Source of the DNA: Tessaracoccus palaemonis
GTDB taxonomy: Bacteria; Actinomycetota; Actinomycetes; Propionibacteriales; Propionibacteriaceae
Reading direction: 5' to 3'
Assembly (NCBI RefSeq): GCF_019316905.1
Contig: NZ_CP079216.1
Location: forward strand, 2,108,001-2,172,000
DNA length: 64,000 bases
Positions 1-8,545 of this stretch are shown here, piece after piece (the first letter of the stretch is position 1; each line of letters opens with the position of its first letter). The notes under the pieces were generated by a model. The model was not told the DNA's origin. It did not search any database and was given only the letters and a program-made list of their open reading frames with translations. Both the position numbers and the translations under genes were made by a program.

Positions 1-1
1 C

Positions 2-961
2 GACGGCGTGCAGCAGCTCCTCGACTCCATCCTGGCGACAGCCGACGACACCGACGGGGCGGCCGCGCTGGCCATCCAGGACTTCCTGCGCTCCAACCGC
101 TTCGAGTACTCGCTGTCCGCCCCCGCCTCCACCGGGCTCGGCACCATCAGCAACTTCCTCCTCACCGATCGCTCCGGCTACTGCGTGCACTTCGCGATGG
201 GCATGGCAGTACTGGCCAGGATGGCCGGCATCCCGTCGCGCATCGCCGTCGGCTTCGCGCCCGGCGACGAGACCTCCCCGGGCACCTTCGAGGTGACGGC
301 GCATGACGCGCACGCCTGGCCGGAGCTGTACCTCGAGGGTCTCGGCTGGGTCCCCTTCGAGCCGACCCCCGCCTTCTCAGGACCGGCCGGCACCTCCGGC
401 ACCACCGGGCCACAGGAGGAACCGAGCGCCGAGCCGACGCCGGAGGAGACGCAGCCCGAGGCCACCCCGGAGCCGGGGCAGCCGACGGCCGAGCCGACGG
501 CACCGGGAGTCGCGACGGGGGACGAGTCGTCGGGCCGCGGCAACGGTGCCGGGGTCTTCGCGGCGCTTGCCGTGCTGGCGCTGCTGGTGGCGCCGGGCGT
601 CGCCCGGGTCGTCCAGCGGCGGCGACGGCTCGCCCGCTCTCAGCCCGCCGCCACGGCGGCCGACGGGGCCTGGGACGAGGTGCGTGCCACCTACCTCGAC
701 CATGGCCTCGACTGGCCGTCCGGGTCTCCCGTGCCGGCGGCGGCCGTCGCTGCCGGGCGGCTCGCACCGGAGGGGGCCGCCGCGCTGCGCTCCCTGGCGG
801 CCCTGGTCGAGCGGAGCCGCTTCGCCCGCGACGGCGAGTCTCCGCCCCCCGCGGAGCTGGTCTCCACCGTGCTCGGCGCGGTCGCGCACGCGGTGCCGAT
901 GCGCCGTCGACTGCTGGCCAGGTTCCTGCCTGCCTCCATGCTCACGGGGCGGCGAGGGTAG
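2..961 (+). CDS. Transglutaminase-like membrane protein, C-terminal part (TgpA type), cut by window start
   Basis: The reading frame is open from base 2, so the true start lies upstream. The visible part begins in a transglutaminase core with the papain-like triad region: Cys in SGYCVHFA, His in DAHAWPELY and the following WVPFEPTP. A Pro/Glu/Thr-rich linker follows (about residues 125-175), then one transmembrane helix around residues 180-200 (AGVFAALAVLALLVAPGVA) and a basic cytoplasmic tail of the DUF4129 kind. In related actinobacteria this protein follows MoxR and DUF58 genes; those would lie outside the window. The family assignment is firm; the substrate is not known. Confidence 0.85.
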   Translation, partial: DGVQQLLDSILATADDTDGAAALAIQDFLRSNRFEYSLSAPASTGLGTISNFLLTDRSGYCVHFAMGMAVLARMAGIPSRIAVGFAPGDETSPGTFEVTAHDAHAWPELYLEGLGWVPFEPTPAFSGPAGTSGTTGPQEEPSAEPTPEETQPEATPEPGQPTAEPTAPGVATGDESSGRGNGAGVFAALAVLALLVAPGVARVVQRRRRLARSQPAATAADGAWDEVRATYLDHGLDWPSGSPVPAAAVAAGRLAPEGAAALRSLAALVERSRFARDGESPPPAELVSTVLGAVAHAVPMRRRLLARFLPASMLTGRRG

Positions 962-1022
962 GCTTCTCCTGGTTGCGCGGCAACATAGAATCGAATGCAC
1001 CACAACCCGATAGGGGGACCCC

Positions 1023-1421
1023 ATGGCGCTTTCTGAACAGGAACGCAAGCTGCTGGAGCAGCTTGAGGCGTCCCTCATGGCTGAGGACCCGAAGCTCGCG
1101 GACACGCTGAGCGGCAACGCCGAGGTCCGCGTCCACCGCCGCAGGGCCGCCTTCGCCGGCCTGGGGTTCGTGCTCGGCATTCTGGTCCTGCTCGGTGGCG
1201 TCCAGGTGCACTGGACCGTCAGCGTCCTCGGGTTCCTCGTGATGCTGGCGTCCGCCCTCGTCGGGATCGGCTCCTGGCGCCGGGTCGGCGACGACGGCGG
1301 CCAGCCGGCCAGGCCGTCGGCCGGCCCCTCGAAGCCGACGCCGTCACAGGAGCCGACCTCAGACTTCATGGACCGCCTCGAGGAGCGCTGGCGCCGCCGC
1401 CAGGAGGGCGGCGACAACTAG
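1023..1421 (+). CDS. DUF3040 family small membrane protein
   Basis: This 132-residue protein opens with the characteristic acidic helix MALSEQERKLLEQLEASL, then two adjacent transmembrane helices (about residues 42-60 and 62-82) and a charged C-terminal tail. This is the layout of DUF3040 proteins, common in actinobacteria and of unknown function. The ATG is preceded by AGGGGGA at 1012-1018, a good ribosome site, and a -10-like TAGAAT lies at 986-991. Its stop overlaps the stop of the convergent amidotransferase gene by 4 bases. Confidence 0.85.
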   Translation: MALSEQERKLLEQLEASLMAEDPKLADTLSGNAEVRVHRRRAAFAGLGFVLGILVLLGGVQVHWTVSVLGFLVMLASALVGIGSWRRVGDDGGQPARPSAGPSKPTPSQEPTSDFMDRLEERWRRRQEGGDN

Positions 1422-2137
1422 GCCCCCTCGCGCACCTGGGCCTCGAGCCACGCGAGCAGCGACGTCAGCTGCGCGGGGTCCGCGCCGGTTGCCTCGGGGT
1501 GCCACTGCACCCCCACCATCGCCCGCGCCGGGTGCTCGATGCCCTCGATCAGCCCGTCGTGGCGCGCCCAGGCGGACGCGCGCAGCCCGTCGCCCAACGT
1601 GCGGACGGCCTGGTGATGTCCACTGCAGACCACGAGGTGCTCCGCGCCGACGGCGTCGGCCAGCCGCGTCCCGGGCAGGACGTCGACGTCGTGCCGGAGC
1701 ATCTCACCCTGACCGTCTGCCACGCGGTGCTCGTCGGCATTGGTCAGATGAGGCTCGAGCGTTCCGCCGAAGGCGACGTTGAGCAGGTGCAGCCCGCGGC
1801 AGATGCCCAGCAGCGGGATGCGGTCGGCGTGGCAGGCCTGGATGACGGCCAGCGACCGGCGGTCCGCCGTCGCAAGGTGGTCCCCCGAGCCGGGGTACTC
1901 GGCGCGTCCTCCGTAGTACCGGGGGTCCACGTCGTGTCCCCCGAGCAGGACGACGGCGTCCGTGTCCGCCAGCGCCGCGTGCCAGTCGTGGTCGCTGCAG
2001 TCCTGCAGGCCGAGCAGGGTGGTACTCCAGCCGTCGTCCGCGGCCGCCCGCACCGTGTTCTCCGCGAGCCCGGTCAGCAGTTCGCCGAACCAGCCTTGTT
2101 CGTAGTGGGTTGCTGGAGCCAGGATGAGCAGCTTCAT
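1418..2137 (-). CDS. Class I glutamine amidotransferase, gamma-Glu-GABA hydrolase (peptidase C26) type
   Basis: The 239-residue product starts MKLLILAPATHYEQGW. The nucleophile elbow is LLGICRGLHLLNV, with Cys following GI, and a C-terminal VQWHPEAT supplies the His/Glu pair. GGHDVDPRYYGG matches the PuuD-like subfamily that hydrolyses gamma-glutamyl amides. Most likely a cytosolic gamma-glutamyl hydrolase of polyamine or amine catabolism; no pathway partner is adjacent. I chose the ATG at 2137 because the frame upstream is arginine- and alanine-rich with no family resemblance. It ends tail-to-tail with the DUF3040 gene. Confidence 0.85.
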   Translation of the reverse strand: MKLLILAPATHYEQGWFGELLTGLAENTVRAAADDGWSTTLLGLQDCSDHDWHAALADTDAVVLLGGHDVDPRYYGGRAEYPGSGDHLATADRRSLAVIQACHADRIPLLGICRGLHLLNVAFGGTLEPHLTNADEHRVADGQGEMLRHDVDVLPGTRLADAVGAEHLVVCSGHHQAVRTLGDGLRASAWARHDGLIEGIEHPARAMVGVQWHPEATGADPAQLTSLLAWLEAQVREGA

Positions 2138-2229
2138 GGCTCGATCCAACCGGGCAAAGGTTGCGATCGCGTGTCGGCCGCTTAACGGTTGACGCTTCGC
2201 GTGTAAATCCCCCGTGCCGCGCTCCGCCC

Positions 2230-3417
2230 CTACTCCGCGCCGGTTGTCACCGCAGGGCGGCGCGTCAGGCGGGCACGCCGGAGGGCGTGCGGGCCGAACC
2301 GCAGCACGAGGTTGTCCGTCGCGGCATCGGCCTCCCCCCAGCCGCGGGCCGGGTCGTCGAGCGCCGGCTGCTCGTACGTGACGGACTTCGGCACGAGCTT
2401 CTCGGCCCGCACGCCGACCCGCCGGATCCGGGCCCGCTGCAGATTGAGTCGGCGGAACAGCCGCATGGCCTCGGCGTGGATGTCGTTCGTCCTGTCGGTG
2501 TAGGCGGGCAGTGTCCCGGTGCGGGTGATGGTGGTGAAGTCGGCGAACCGCACCGACAGCGTGACGGTCCGGCCCACCATCTGCTGCGCACGCATCCGGG
2601 AGGCCGTCCGCTCCGCCATCCGCAGGATCTCGGTGGCGACCAGGTCTGCGTCGTCGGTGTCGTGACCGAACGTCTCCTGCGACCCGACGCTGTGTTCGGC
2701 AGGCTCGCGGGCGAGCACCGAACGGTCGTCGCGTCCCCAGGAGAGGTCGTACAGCAACGACCCCTGCGTGTCCCCGAGCGCCCGGCACAACGTGGCCCTC
2801 GGCGTGCTGGCGATGTCGCGGACGGTGTCGAGCCCCAGGCGGTGCAGCTTGGTGGCCGTCGCCTCCCCCACCCCCCAGACGGCCTCGACGGGCAGCGGGT
2901 GCAGGAACGAGACGACATCGGAGGCGGGCACCCGCAGCATGCCGTCGGGCTTGGCATGGTTGGAGGCGAGCTTGGCGATGAACTTGCTCGGCCCCATGCC
3001 CACCGAGCAGGGCACGCCCTGCTCGTCGGCTATCTGCGCGCGGAGGCCGGCCGCGACCTCGTCCGGGTCCCCGCCGAGCCTGCGCATGGCGGTGGTCAGG
3101 TCGAGGAAGGCCTCGTCGATCGAGGCCATCTCCACGCGGTCCGTCACGGTGTCGAAGATCTCCTCGATGCCGGCGGATACCTCCCCGTAGTGGTCGAAGT
3201 CCGGCGGCACGACGGCGACCTGCGGGCAGAGCCTGCGGGCCCGGCTCGACGGCATGCCTCCCGCGATGCCGTACCGGCGGGCAGGGTAGTTGGCCGACAG
3301 CACCACGCCCCGCGTGGAGCCGCCGACGAACATCGGCACCTCCCGGAGCTCCGGGTGCCTCGCCATCTCGACCGAGGCGTAGAACGCGTCCATGTCGACG
3401 TGTGCGATCAGTGTCAT
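2230..3417 (-). CDS. dinB: DNA polymerase IV (Y family), catalytically complete
   Basis: The product is 395 residues. The palm carries both catalytic motifs: HVDMDAFYASVE (D8) and SIDEAFLD (near residue 105), so it is an active translesion polymerase, not an ImuB-like inactive paralogue. The helix-hairpin-helix and little-finger regions follow (VWGVGEATATKLHRLG, then ERTASRMRAQQMVGRTVTLSVRFADF). No clear clamp-binding motif is visible in the C-terminal tail. It is the last gene of the SOS operon: dnaE2 stops 1 base before its ATG, with AGGGAGA as ribosome site. Linkage to dnaE2 suggests it serves in the same mutagenic bypass pathway. Confidence 0.93.
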   Translation of the reverse strand: MTLIAHVDMDAFYASVEMARHPELREVPMFVGGSTRGVVLSANYPARRYGIAGGMPSSRARRLCPQVAVVPPDFDHYGEVSAGIEEIFDTVTDRVEMASIDEAFLDLTTAMRRLGGDPDEVAAGLRAQIADEQGVPCSVGMGPSKFIAKLASNHAKPDGMLRVPASDVVSFLHPLPVEAVWGVGEATATKLHRLGLDTVRDIASTPRATLCRALGDTQGSLLYDLSWGRDDRSVLAREPAEHSVGSQETFGHDTDDADLVATEILRMAERTASRMRAQQMVGRTVTLSVRFADFTTITRTGTLPAYTDRTNDIHAEAMRLFRRLNLQRARIRRVGVRAEKLVPKSVTYEQPALDDPARGWGEADAATDNLVLRFGPHALRRARLTRRPAVTTGAE

Positions 3418-3418
3418 C

Positions 3419-6400
3419 TCATCTCCCTGAACTTCCCGGGCTGGAATGCCACAGCTTGCGCGGCGCCTCGGCCGCTCCGGTGCCGGACGGCTTGACGTCG
3501 GCGTACGGCGACTGGGTGAAGCCGCTGGCGTGTACGAGCACCCGACGGCGCCCCATGCCGCCCGCGCGGGTGGCATGCAGCGGGTCCGGCGGCGGCTCGA
3601 AGCCCTCGGGGGCCGGGTCGTCGGCCGCGGCGCCCTGCTCCGCGGCCGACGCCGGGGCCCGATCGTCCTGCTCCCAGGTGCCGACGAGCGAATACCCCTG
3701 TGGCACCTCGGCGAGGATGTCGTGCACTGCGGCGAGCGCCCCGGCCTCCCCGACGCCGGAGTCCAGCGCGTCGCGCCAGGCCCGGTCGAGGGCGCCGAGG
3801 TCCCAGGCCCCCGTGGCCCGGATCGAGACCCCACGCGCCCCGGTGCGGCGGACCAGCCCCCGTACGAGCAGCAGCCAGGTGTCGAACACCGTGGCCGCGT
3901 ACGGCCCCTGCACGTCCTCGAAGAAGGTGGTGTCGACCGGGCCCGTCGAGTCGTCGAGCGTGAGGAAGATCACGCGACGACCGGAGCGGACGGGAGGGGT
4001 CTGGGTCGCGACCTTCACGCCGGCGACCAGTACCTCGGAACGGTTGCGCTGGTCGAGCAGCGTCCGCGAGCTGACCGCGCCGAGCGCCCTGAGCAGCGGC
4101 AGGTAGCGCTCCATGATGTGCGCGGACGCGTCGAGCCCGAGGATCTCCAGCTCGGCCCTCAGCCGCTCCTCGTCGTCCATCTCGGGCAGCCCGGTGGCGA
4201 CGACGTCCGCGGTGGGGTCGGCGCCGCCGTCGCCGAAGTCGAGGACGCCCTGCACCGACTGCGCCACCCGGTCGGCGGCCCTCCGCTGCGCGCGGGCCTG
4301 CTCGGCCGGGTCGTCGCCGGGCGCCGGCAGGGCGCGGCGGCCGCGCGCGCGGCCGAGCGCCCGCTCGTCGGCCCGACGGGCGCGCTGCAGGTCGGCCAGC
4401 GCGAGCAGCAGGTCGCGGCGCGTGATCCGCCCGCGACGGGCCACGTCCGCGCGGCGCCCGATGCCGTAGAGGGAGTCGAAGGCCCCGGCCAGGATGAGGT
4501 TCTCGACGACGGGGGCCGCGGCTCCCGCACGGGCCCAGAAGTCGCTGAGCGACACGAAGGGCTGCCCGGCGACGATCCTCTCGATCTCGTCGGCGGCGAT
4601 GCCCTTCACGTCGGCCAGCGCCAGCCTGATCCCCCACTCCTCGTCCCCGGCTGCCCGTTCGGCGCGGTACTGCCCGACGCTGCGGTTGATGTCCAGGCCC
4701 AGCACCGCGAGGTCGAGGCGCCGCGCCTCCTCGAGCAGGAGACGCTTGGGGTACATGCCCGGGTCGTGCGTCAGGACGCCGGCGAGGAAGTGCGCCGGGT
4801 AGTGCCGCTTCAGCCAGGCGGACTGATACGTGGGCAGCGCGAACGCGGCCGCGTGGGCCTTGCAGAACCCGAAGGACGCGAACGCGGAGAGGATGAACCA
4901 GATCTGGTCGATGGTCTCCTCGGCGTAGCCGCCCTCGCGGGCCAGCGGATAGAGCCACTGCCTCACCCGCTCCTGCCCCTCGGGGTCGCCCAGCGCGCGG
5001 CGCACCTCGTCGCCCTGGGCGAGCGAGCAGCCGGTGACGATGGAGATGATCTGGATCAGCTGCTCGTGGAAGACCACCACGCCGCAGGTCTGCTCGAGCA
5101 CGGGGATGAGGCTGGGGTGGAGGTAGTCCGGCTCGACCCAGCCCTGCCTGGCGTCCAGGAAGGGGGTGACCATGTCGGACTTGACGGGGCCGGGGCGGAA
5201 CAGGGAGATGTCGACGATGATGTCGTTGAAGTTCTCCGGGCCGAACTTGCCGACCAGCTCCCGCTGCCCGGGGGACTCGATCTGGAAGCAGCCGAGCGTG
5301 GCGCGGTGGGCGATCATGTCGTACACCGCCGGGTCATCGAAGGGCGCGAGGTCGTCGATGTCGGGCCGGGCGAGGCCCGTGCGCGTGATCTCGGTCAGCG
5401 CGTGCGCCATCGCGGACTGCATCCGGATGCCGAGCACGTCGAGCTTGAGCAGGCCGATGTCCTCGACGTCGTCCTTGTCGAACTGGCTCATCGGGTAGCC
5501 GCCATAGCTGGCCTCGAGAGGGGTCCGCTGCCCGAGCGAGGAGTCGCTGAGGATGATGCCGCACGGATGCAGGGCGATGTGGCGTGGCAGCGAGTCGAGG
5601 GACTCCACCAGCGAGAACAGGACGTCGAGGCGTTCCTGCCCCAGGCCCGCGGCGCGCAGCTCCGGCAGGTCCCGCAACGCGGCGCGGGCGTCGCGGGCAC
5701 GGATGTGCGGGAAGGCCTTCGCCATGGCGTCGATCTCCACGGGGGCGAGGCTGAGCGCGGCGCCGACGTCCCGGACCGCGTGCCGCACCCGGTAGGTCTC
5801 GATCATCGCGACGCACGCCACCCGCCTGCCACCGAAGTGCCGCAGGATCTCGTCGTAGATCTCGGTGCGGCGGGCGGACTCGACGTCGAGGTCGATGTCG
5901 GGCAGCGCCTGCCGCAGTGGCGAGAGGAACCGTTCGAGGAGCAGCCCGTAGGCGAGCGGGTCGACGCCGGAGACGCCCAGCGCGTAGTTGACGAGGCTGC
6001 CGGCGCCAGACCCGCGGGCGGCGCACCGGATGCCCAGCCCGCGGATGAGGCCGACGACGTCCGCGACGGTCAGGAAGTAGGACTCGTAGCCGAGGTGCCC
6101 GATGACGGCGAGTTCGTCGTCGAGGCGGTCGAGCACGTCGCGGCCGGGGGCGCCGTAGCGGGAGTTCAGCCCGGCCTCGCAGCGGGCGCGCAGCGCGGCG
6201 GGGGCCAGTTCGCCGGTGGTGCCCAGAATCTCGAACTCCGGCAGCCGGATCTCGCCGAGCCCGACGTCGCCGACCGGGTCGAGCGCCGAGCGCTCCGCGA
6301 GCTCCACCGTGGCCCGCAGCAGGGACTCCCCGGAGCCGCGACCCGCGAGCCTGGCCGCCTCGTCGGCCGCGACGCGCATGGCCTCGGCGGGCTTGAGCCA

Positions 6401-7159
6401 GCCCTCGGCGTTGCGGCGGTCGATGTTGCGCACGTCGAGCGGGACGAGCCGACGGGACGCGTCGAGCACGTCGAGGGTGGGTGCCTGGTCCCGGCGCGCC
6501 ATCCGCACCATGTTGGTGAGGACCGCCCCCGCGCCGGCCCGGTCGGCCAGCGCGACCAGCCCGGCCGCCTGATGAGCCGACGCGCCCCCCCGGCCGCCGG
6601 TGTGGTGGTTGGTGGCGGCGAGCACGACCGAGCCGCCCAGTTCGTCGCGCCACCGACGCAGTTCGGCGGCCGCGCCGTCCATCCCGTCGGCGAGCAGCAG
6701 CCTGCCCACCTCGGAGTCGGCGCCGAGCAGTACCGTGACGTCGCGGCCTGCGCAGTGCGCGGCCACGGTCTCCAGGGTGACGACGGGCTCGGAGCGCTGC
6801 CCCGTCAGCTGCGCCGCGGTGATCAGCTCGCACAGCGTCCCCCACCCGGCCCGTGACGAGGCGAGCACCACGGCGCGGGGCAGCCGCTCGTCGCGGAGCT
6901 GCCCGCCGCGGGCCGCCGCCGTCCGCCGCGGCGGGCGCCACCCGGCGGGGCGAACGGCGAGATCGACGCCGACCACCGGCGCGATGCCTTCGCGCAGGCA
7001 CGCCTTGGCGAACCGGACGGCGCCGTAGAGGCCGCCGCGGTCCGTGAGCCCGAGCGTGCCCATCCCCAACCTGGCCGCCTCGGCGACCAGCTGCGAAGGG
7101 TGGGAGGCGCCGTACTGGAACGAGTACCCCGACGCCACCCGCAGGTGTGCGAAGTCCAT
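3419..7159 (-). CDS. dnaE2: Error-prone DNA polymerase III alpha subunit DnaE2
   Basis: This 1246-residue C-family polymerase has an N-terminal PHP domain (HLRVASGYSFQYGASHPSQL, GLTDRGGLYG) and the polymerase active site GSGAGSLVNYALGVSGVDPL followed by PDIDLDVES. Finger motifs (GCFQIESPGQ) and the C-terminal helix-hairpin-helix and OB-fold regions are present. It is longer than the roughly 1050-1100 residues usual outside actinobacteria, with extra sequence after the PHP domain. The ATG overlaps the stop of the DUF6504 gene (TGATG), so translation is coupled. DnaE2 carries out damage-induced mutagenic synthesis; a LexA box upstream of the operon fits SOS control. Confidence 0.95.
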   Translation of the reverse strand: MDFAHLRVASGYSFQYGASHPSQLVAEAARLGMGTLGLTDRGGLYGAVRFAKACLREGIAPVVGVDLAVRPAGWRPPRRTAAARGGQLRDERLPRAVVLASSRAGWGTLCELITAAQLTGQRSEPVVTLETVAAHCAGRDVTVLLGADSEVGRLLLADGMDGAAAELRRWRDELGGSVVLAATNHHTGGRGGASAHQAAGLVALADRAGAGAVLTNMVRMARRDQAPTLDVLDASRRLVPLDVRNIDRRNAEGWLKPAEAMRVAADEAARLAGRGSGESLLRATVELAERSALDPVGDVGLGEIRLPEFEILGTTGELAPAALRARCEAGLNSRYGAPGRDVLDRLDDELAVIGHLGYESYFLTVADVVGLIRGLGIRCAARGSGAGSLVNYALGVSGVDPLAYGLLLERFLSPLRQALPDIDLDVESARRTEIYDEILRHFGGRRVACVAMIETYRVRHAVRDVGAALSLAPVEIDAMAKAFPHIRARDARAALRDLPELRAAGLGQERLDVLFSLVESLDSLPRHIALHPCGIILSDSSLGQRTPLEASYGGYPMSQFDKDDVEDIGLLKLDVLGIRMQSAMAHALTEITRTGLARPDIDDLAPFDDPAVYDMIAHRATLGCFQIESPGQRELVGKFGPENFNDIIVDISLFRPGPVKSDMVTPFLDARQGWVEPDYLHPSLIPVLEQTCGVVVFHEQLIQIISIVTGCSLAQGDEVRRALGDPEGQERVRQWLYPLAREGGYAEETIDQIWFILSAFASFGFCKAHAAAFALPTYQSAWLKRHYPAHFLAGVLTHDPGMYPKRLLLEEARRLDLAVLGLDINRSVGQYRAERAAGDEEWGIRLALADVKGIAADEIERIVAGQPFVSLSDFWARAGAAAPVVENLILAGAFDSLYGIGRRADVARRGRITRRDLLLALADLQRARRADERALGRARGRRALPAPGDDPAEQARAQRRAADRVAQSVQGVLDFGDGGADPTADVVATGLPEMDDEERLRAELEILGLDASAHIMERYLPLLRALGAVSSRTLLDQRNRSEVLVAGVKVATQTPPVRSGRRVIFLTLDDSTGPVDTTFFEDVQGPYAATVFDTWLLLVRGLVRRTGARGVSIRATGAWDLGALDRAWRDALDSGVGEAGALAAVHDILAEVPQGYSLVGTWEQDDRAPASAAEQGAAADDPAPEGFEPPPDPLHATRAGGMGRRRVLVHASGFTQSPYADVKPSGTGAAEAPRKLWHSSPGSSGR

Positions 7160-7461
7160 CAGTCGAACACCGCCTGCAGCACCCAGTCCTCGTCGCCGAC
7201 GGTGCGGGCGAGCTCGTAGACGCCGCGGTGGCAGCCGTTGCCCGCCTCGACCCGCCAGACCTCCCGCTCCGCCGCCAGTTCCCCGCCGGAGCCGGCGGAC
7301 TCCTCCCCGCGGGCTGCGCGGACCCGCTCGCTCTCCCACCACGCCGTGGCCCGGCTCCAGCGGGACTCGACCTTCTTGACCAGCAGCAGCCGGTCGCGCC
7401 AGATGAACTGCCGCGGCCTCCCGTCGAACAGCACACAGATGGGGTCCTCGTACATGCGCAT
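7159..7461 (-). CDS. DUF6504 family protein, first gene of the dnaE2-dinB operon
   Basis: A 100-residue protein starting MRMYEDPICVLFDGRP, with a WRDRLLLVKKVESRW core and GCHRGVYELARTVGDEDWVL near the end. This pattern is that of DUF6504, small proteins often encoded beside Y-family or DnaE2 polymerases in actinobacteria; no biochemical role is known to me. I chose the ATG at 7461 because AGGAGG lies 5 bases before it; an upstream start (7488) lacks a ribosome site. A perfect LexA box lies 35 bases upstream. Confidence 0.82.
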   Translation of the reverse strand: MRMYEDPICVLFDGRPRQFIWRDRLLLVKKVESRWSRATAWWESERVRAARGEESAGSGGELAAEREVWRVEAGNGCHRGVYELARTVGDEDWVLQAVFD

Positions 7462-7495
7462 GGCGGCCTCCTGATCTCCCCTGCCCACATTGATT

Positions 7496-7509
7496 CGAAC
7501 AGGTGTTCG
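7496..7509 (-). promoter_or_regulatory. LexA (SOS) box of the DUF6504-dnaE2-dinB operon
   Basis: CGAACAGGTGTTCG is a perfect match to the actinobacterial/Gram-positive LexA site CGAAC-N4-GTTCG. It lies 35 bases upstream of the first ATG of the operon. A -10-like CAATGT (complement of 7487-7492) sits just downstream, which would put the box in the promoter spacer, where LexA would block RNA polymerase. Operator identity is by consensus match. Confidence 0.9.
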
Positions 7510-7512
7510 GTA

Positions 7513-7534
7513 GAGGGATCACTATAGATCCCTC
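7513..7534. promoter_or_regulatory. Perfect 8-bp inverted repeat next to the LexA box
   Basis: GAGGGATC, six bases ACTATA, then GATCCCTC. It lies in the divergent intergenic region between the SOS operon and the oxidoreductase-like gene, 3 bases from the LexA box. It could be a second operator or a hairpin; no T-run follows on either strand. Confidence 0.55.
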
Positions 7535-7606
7535 CCCCGACAGGACCGCACCAACTCCGTCATTCTCCGCGAAGACCCTTGTCGCGCAGCGTTTCGCAGC
7601 CACGGC

Positions 7607-7612
7607 TATCCT
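7607..7612 (+). promoter_or_regulatory. -10 hexamer TATCCT of a near-leaderless gene
   Basis: TATCCT ends 8 bases before the ATG at 7621 and no ribosome site is visible between them, as expected for a leaderless or nearly leaderless transcript. Confidence 0.45.
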
Positions 7613-7620
7613 CGGGTGCC

Positions 7621-8541
7621 ATGGTGAGGGTGCGGGGCGCGACGCTGGCGGGGATGGCCGCGTCCGCCCGGCTGGCCCGGCTCGGGCACGAGGTGACCCT
7701 GGTGACCGACGGGGCCTCTCCGGCCGCCCTGCGCGACACGCTGCCCGACGTGATCCTCCTGCCCGCGGCCTGGCGGGACCTGTTCAAGAAGAGCGGCGCG
7801 CACCTCGTCACCGCCCTCAACGGCGCCGGGCTCGAACTCGTCGAGGCCCCCGCCGAGGTCCACACGCTCGCGGACGGCACCCGCCTGGAGCTGCCCACCG
7901 AGCGCGGCGCGCAGTGGCGGGCGCTGAGCGCCCAGTTGGGCGAGGACGAGGCCGCCCGCTGGCGCGACCTCGTCGACGACCTCGACGACGTGCTGGTCGC
8001 GTTCCGACGGCACGCGCTCGAGGGGACGCTCCCCGTCACCACCGCGGAGCAGCGCTCGTCGCTGTGGCTCGACAGGTCCCTCGGCGACGTGGCGGGTCGT
8101 CTCGGCAGCGGGCTGCGGGACCTGGTGCTGGCCTGCGGACCCGGCCCCGATGCCCCCGCCATCTCGGCCCTGCCGCTCTCGGTGGCGCGGACCTTCGGCC
8201 GCTGGCGGCTGATCCCCGGGGGCAACGGAGCCCTGGCGGACCTGCTCATCGCGCGGCTCGCCGAGCGCGGGGTGCGGATCGTCGACGCGGCCGACGGCCC
8301 CGTCGACCTCGACTGCACGGGTCACGGCGCCGCCCCGCGGACGGCCGCGGAGTGGCTCGCACGCACCCCCGTCGTCGGGGCCGACGGCAGGCTCCGCGCC
8401 TCGGCCGCCTCGCCGGCCGGGCCGGAGCCCTGGGCGCAGCTCGGCAGCGCCGCGCTGGCGGTCCACGAGCTGCACGAGAGGCTGACGGGCGAGGACTCCC
8501 GCCCCACCAACGTGGCCTTCCGGATGCCCCGCCCGCGCTAA
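7621..8541 (+). CDS. Putative NAD(P)/FAD-binding Rossmann protein (oxidoreductase-like)
   Basis: The 306-residue product opens with a beta-alpha-beta segment, VRVRGATLAGMAASARLARLGHEVTLVTDG, that looks like a dinucleotide-binding fold of the amine-oxidase/phytoene-desaturase type, although the glycine pattern is degenerate. The middle (SALPLSVARTFGRWRLIPGGNGALADLLIARLAERGVRIV) resembles the part of flavin amine oxidases where a second dinucleotide-contacting strand leads on. It is shorter than typical desaturases (about 450-500 residues). The catalytic role is unknown and it may not bind FAD. It is divergent from the SOS operon and tail-to-tail with ccdA. Confidence 0.6.
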   Translation: MVRVRGATLAGMAASARLARLGHEVTLVTDGASPAALRDTLPDVILLPAAWRDLFKKSGAHLVTALNGAGLELVEAPAEVHTLADGTRLELPTERGAQWRALSAQLGEDEAARWRDLVDDLDDVLVAFRRHALEGTLPVTTAEQRSSLWLDRSLGDVAGRLGSGLRDLVLACGPGPDAPAISALPLSVARTFGRWRLIPGGNGALADLLIARLAERGVRIVDAADGPVDLDCTGHGAAPRTAAEWLARTPVVGADGRLRASAASPAGPEPWAQLGSAALAVHELHERLTGEDSRPTNVAFRMPRPR

Positions 8542-8545
8542 GGGG

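Noticed and set aside
1418-2788. Longer 456-residue form of the amidotransferase
   Set aside because: The added N-terminal part is an Arg-rich shadow of dinB; the conserved start is MKLLILAP at 2137.
3446-6856. 1136-codon open frame antisense to dnaE2
   Set aside because: It is a frame mirror of a GC-rich gene. The translation is Arg/Gly/Val/Asp repetitive with no domain, while the minus strand encodes a complete DnaE2.
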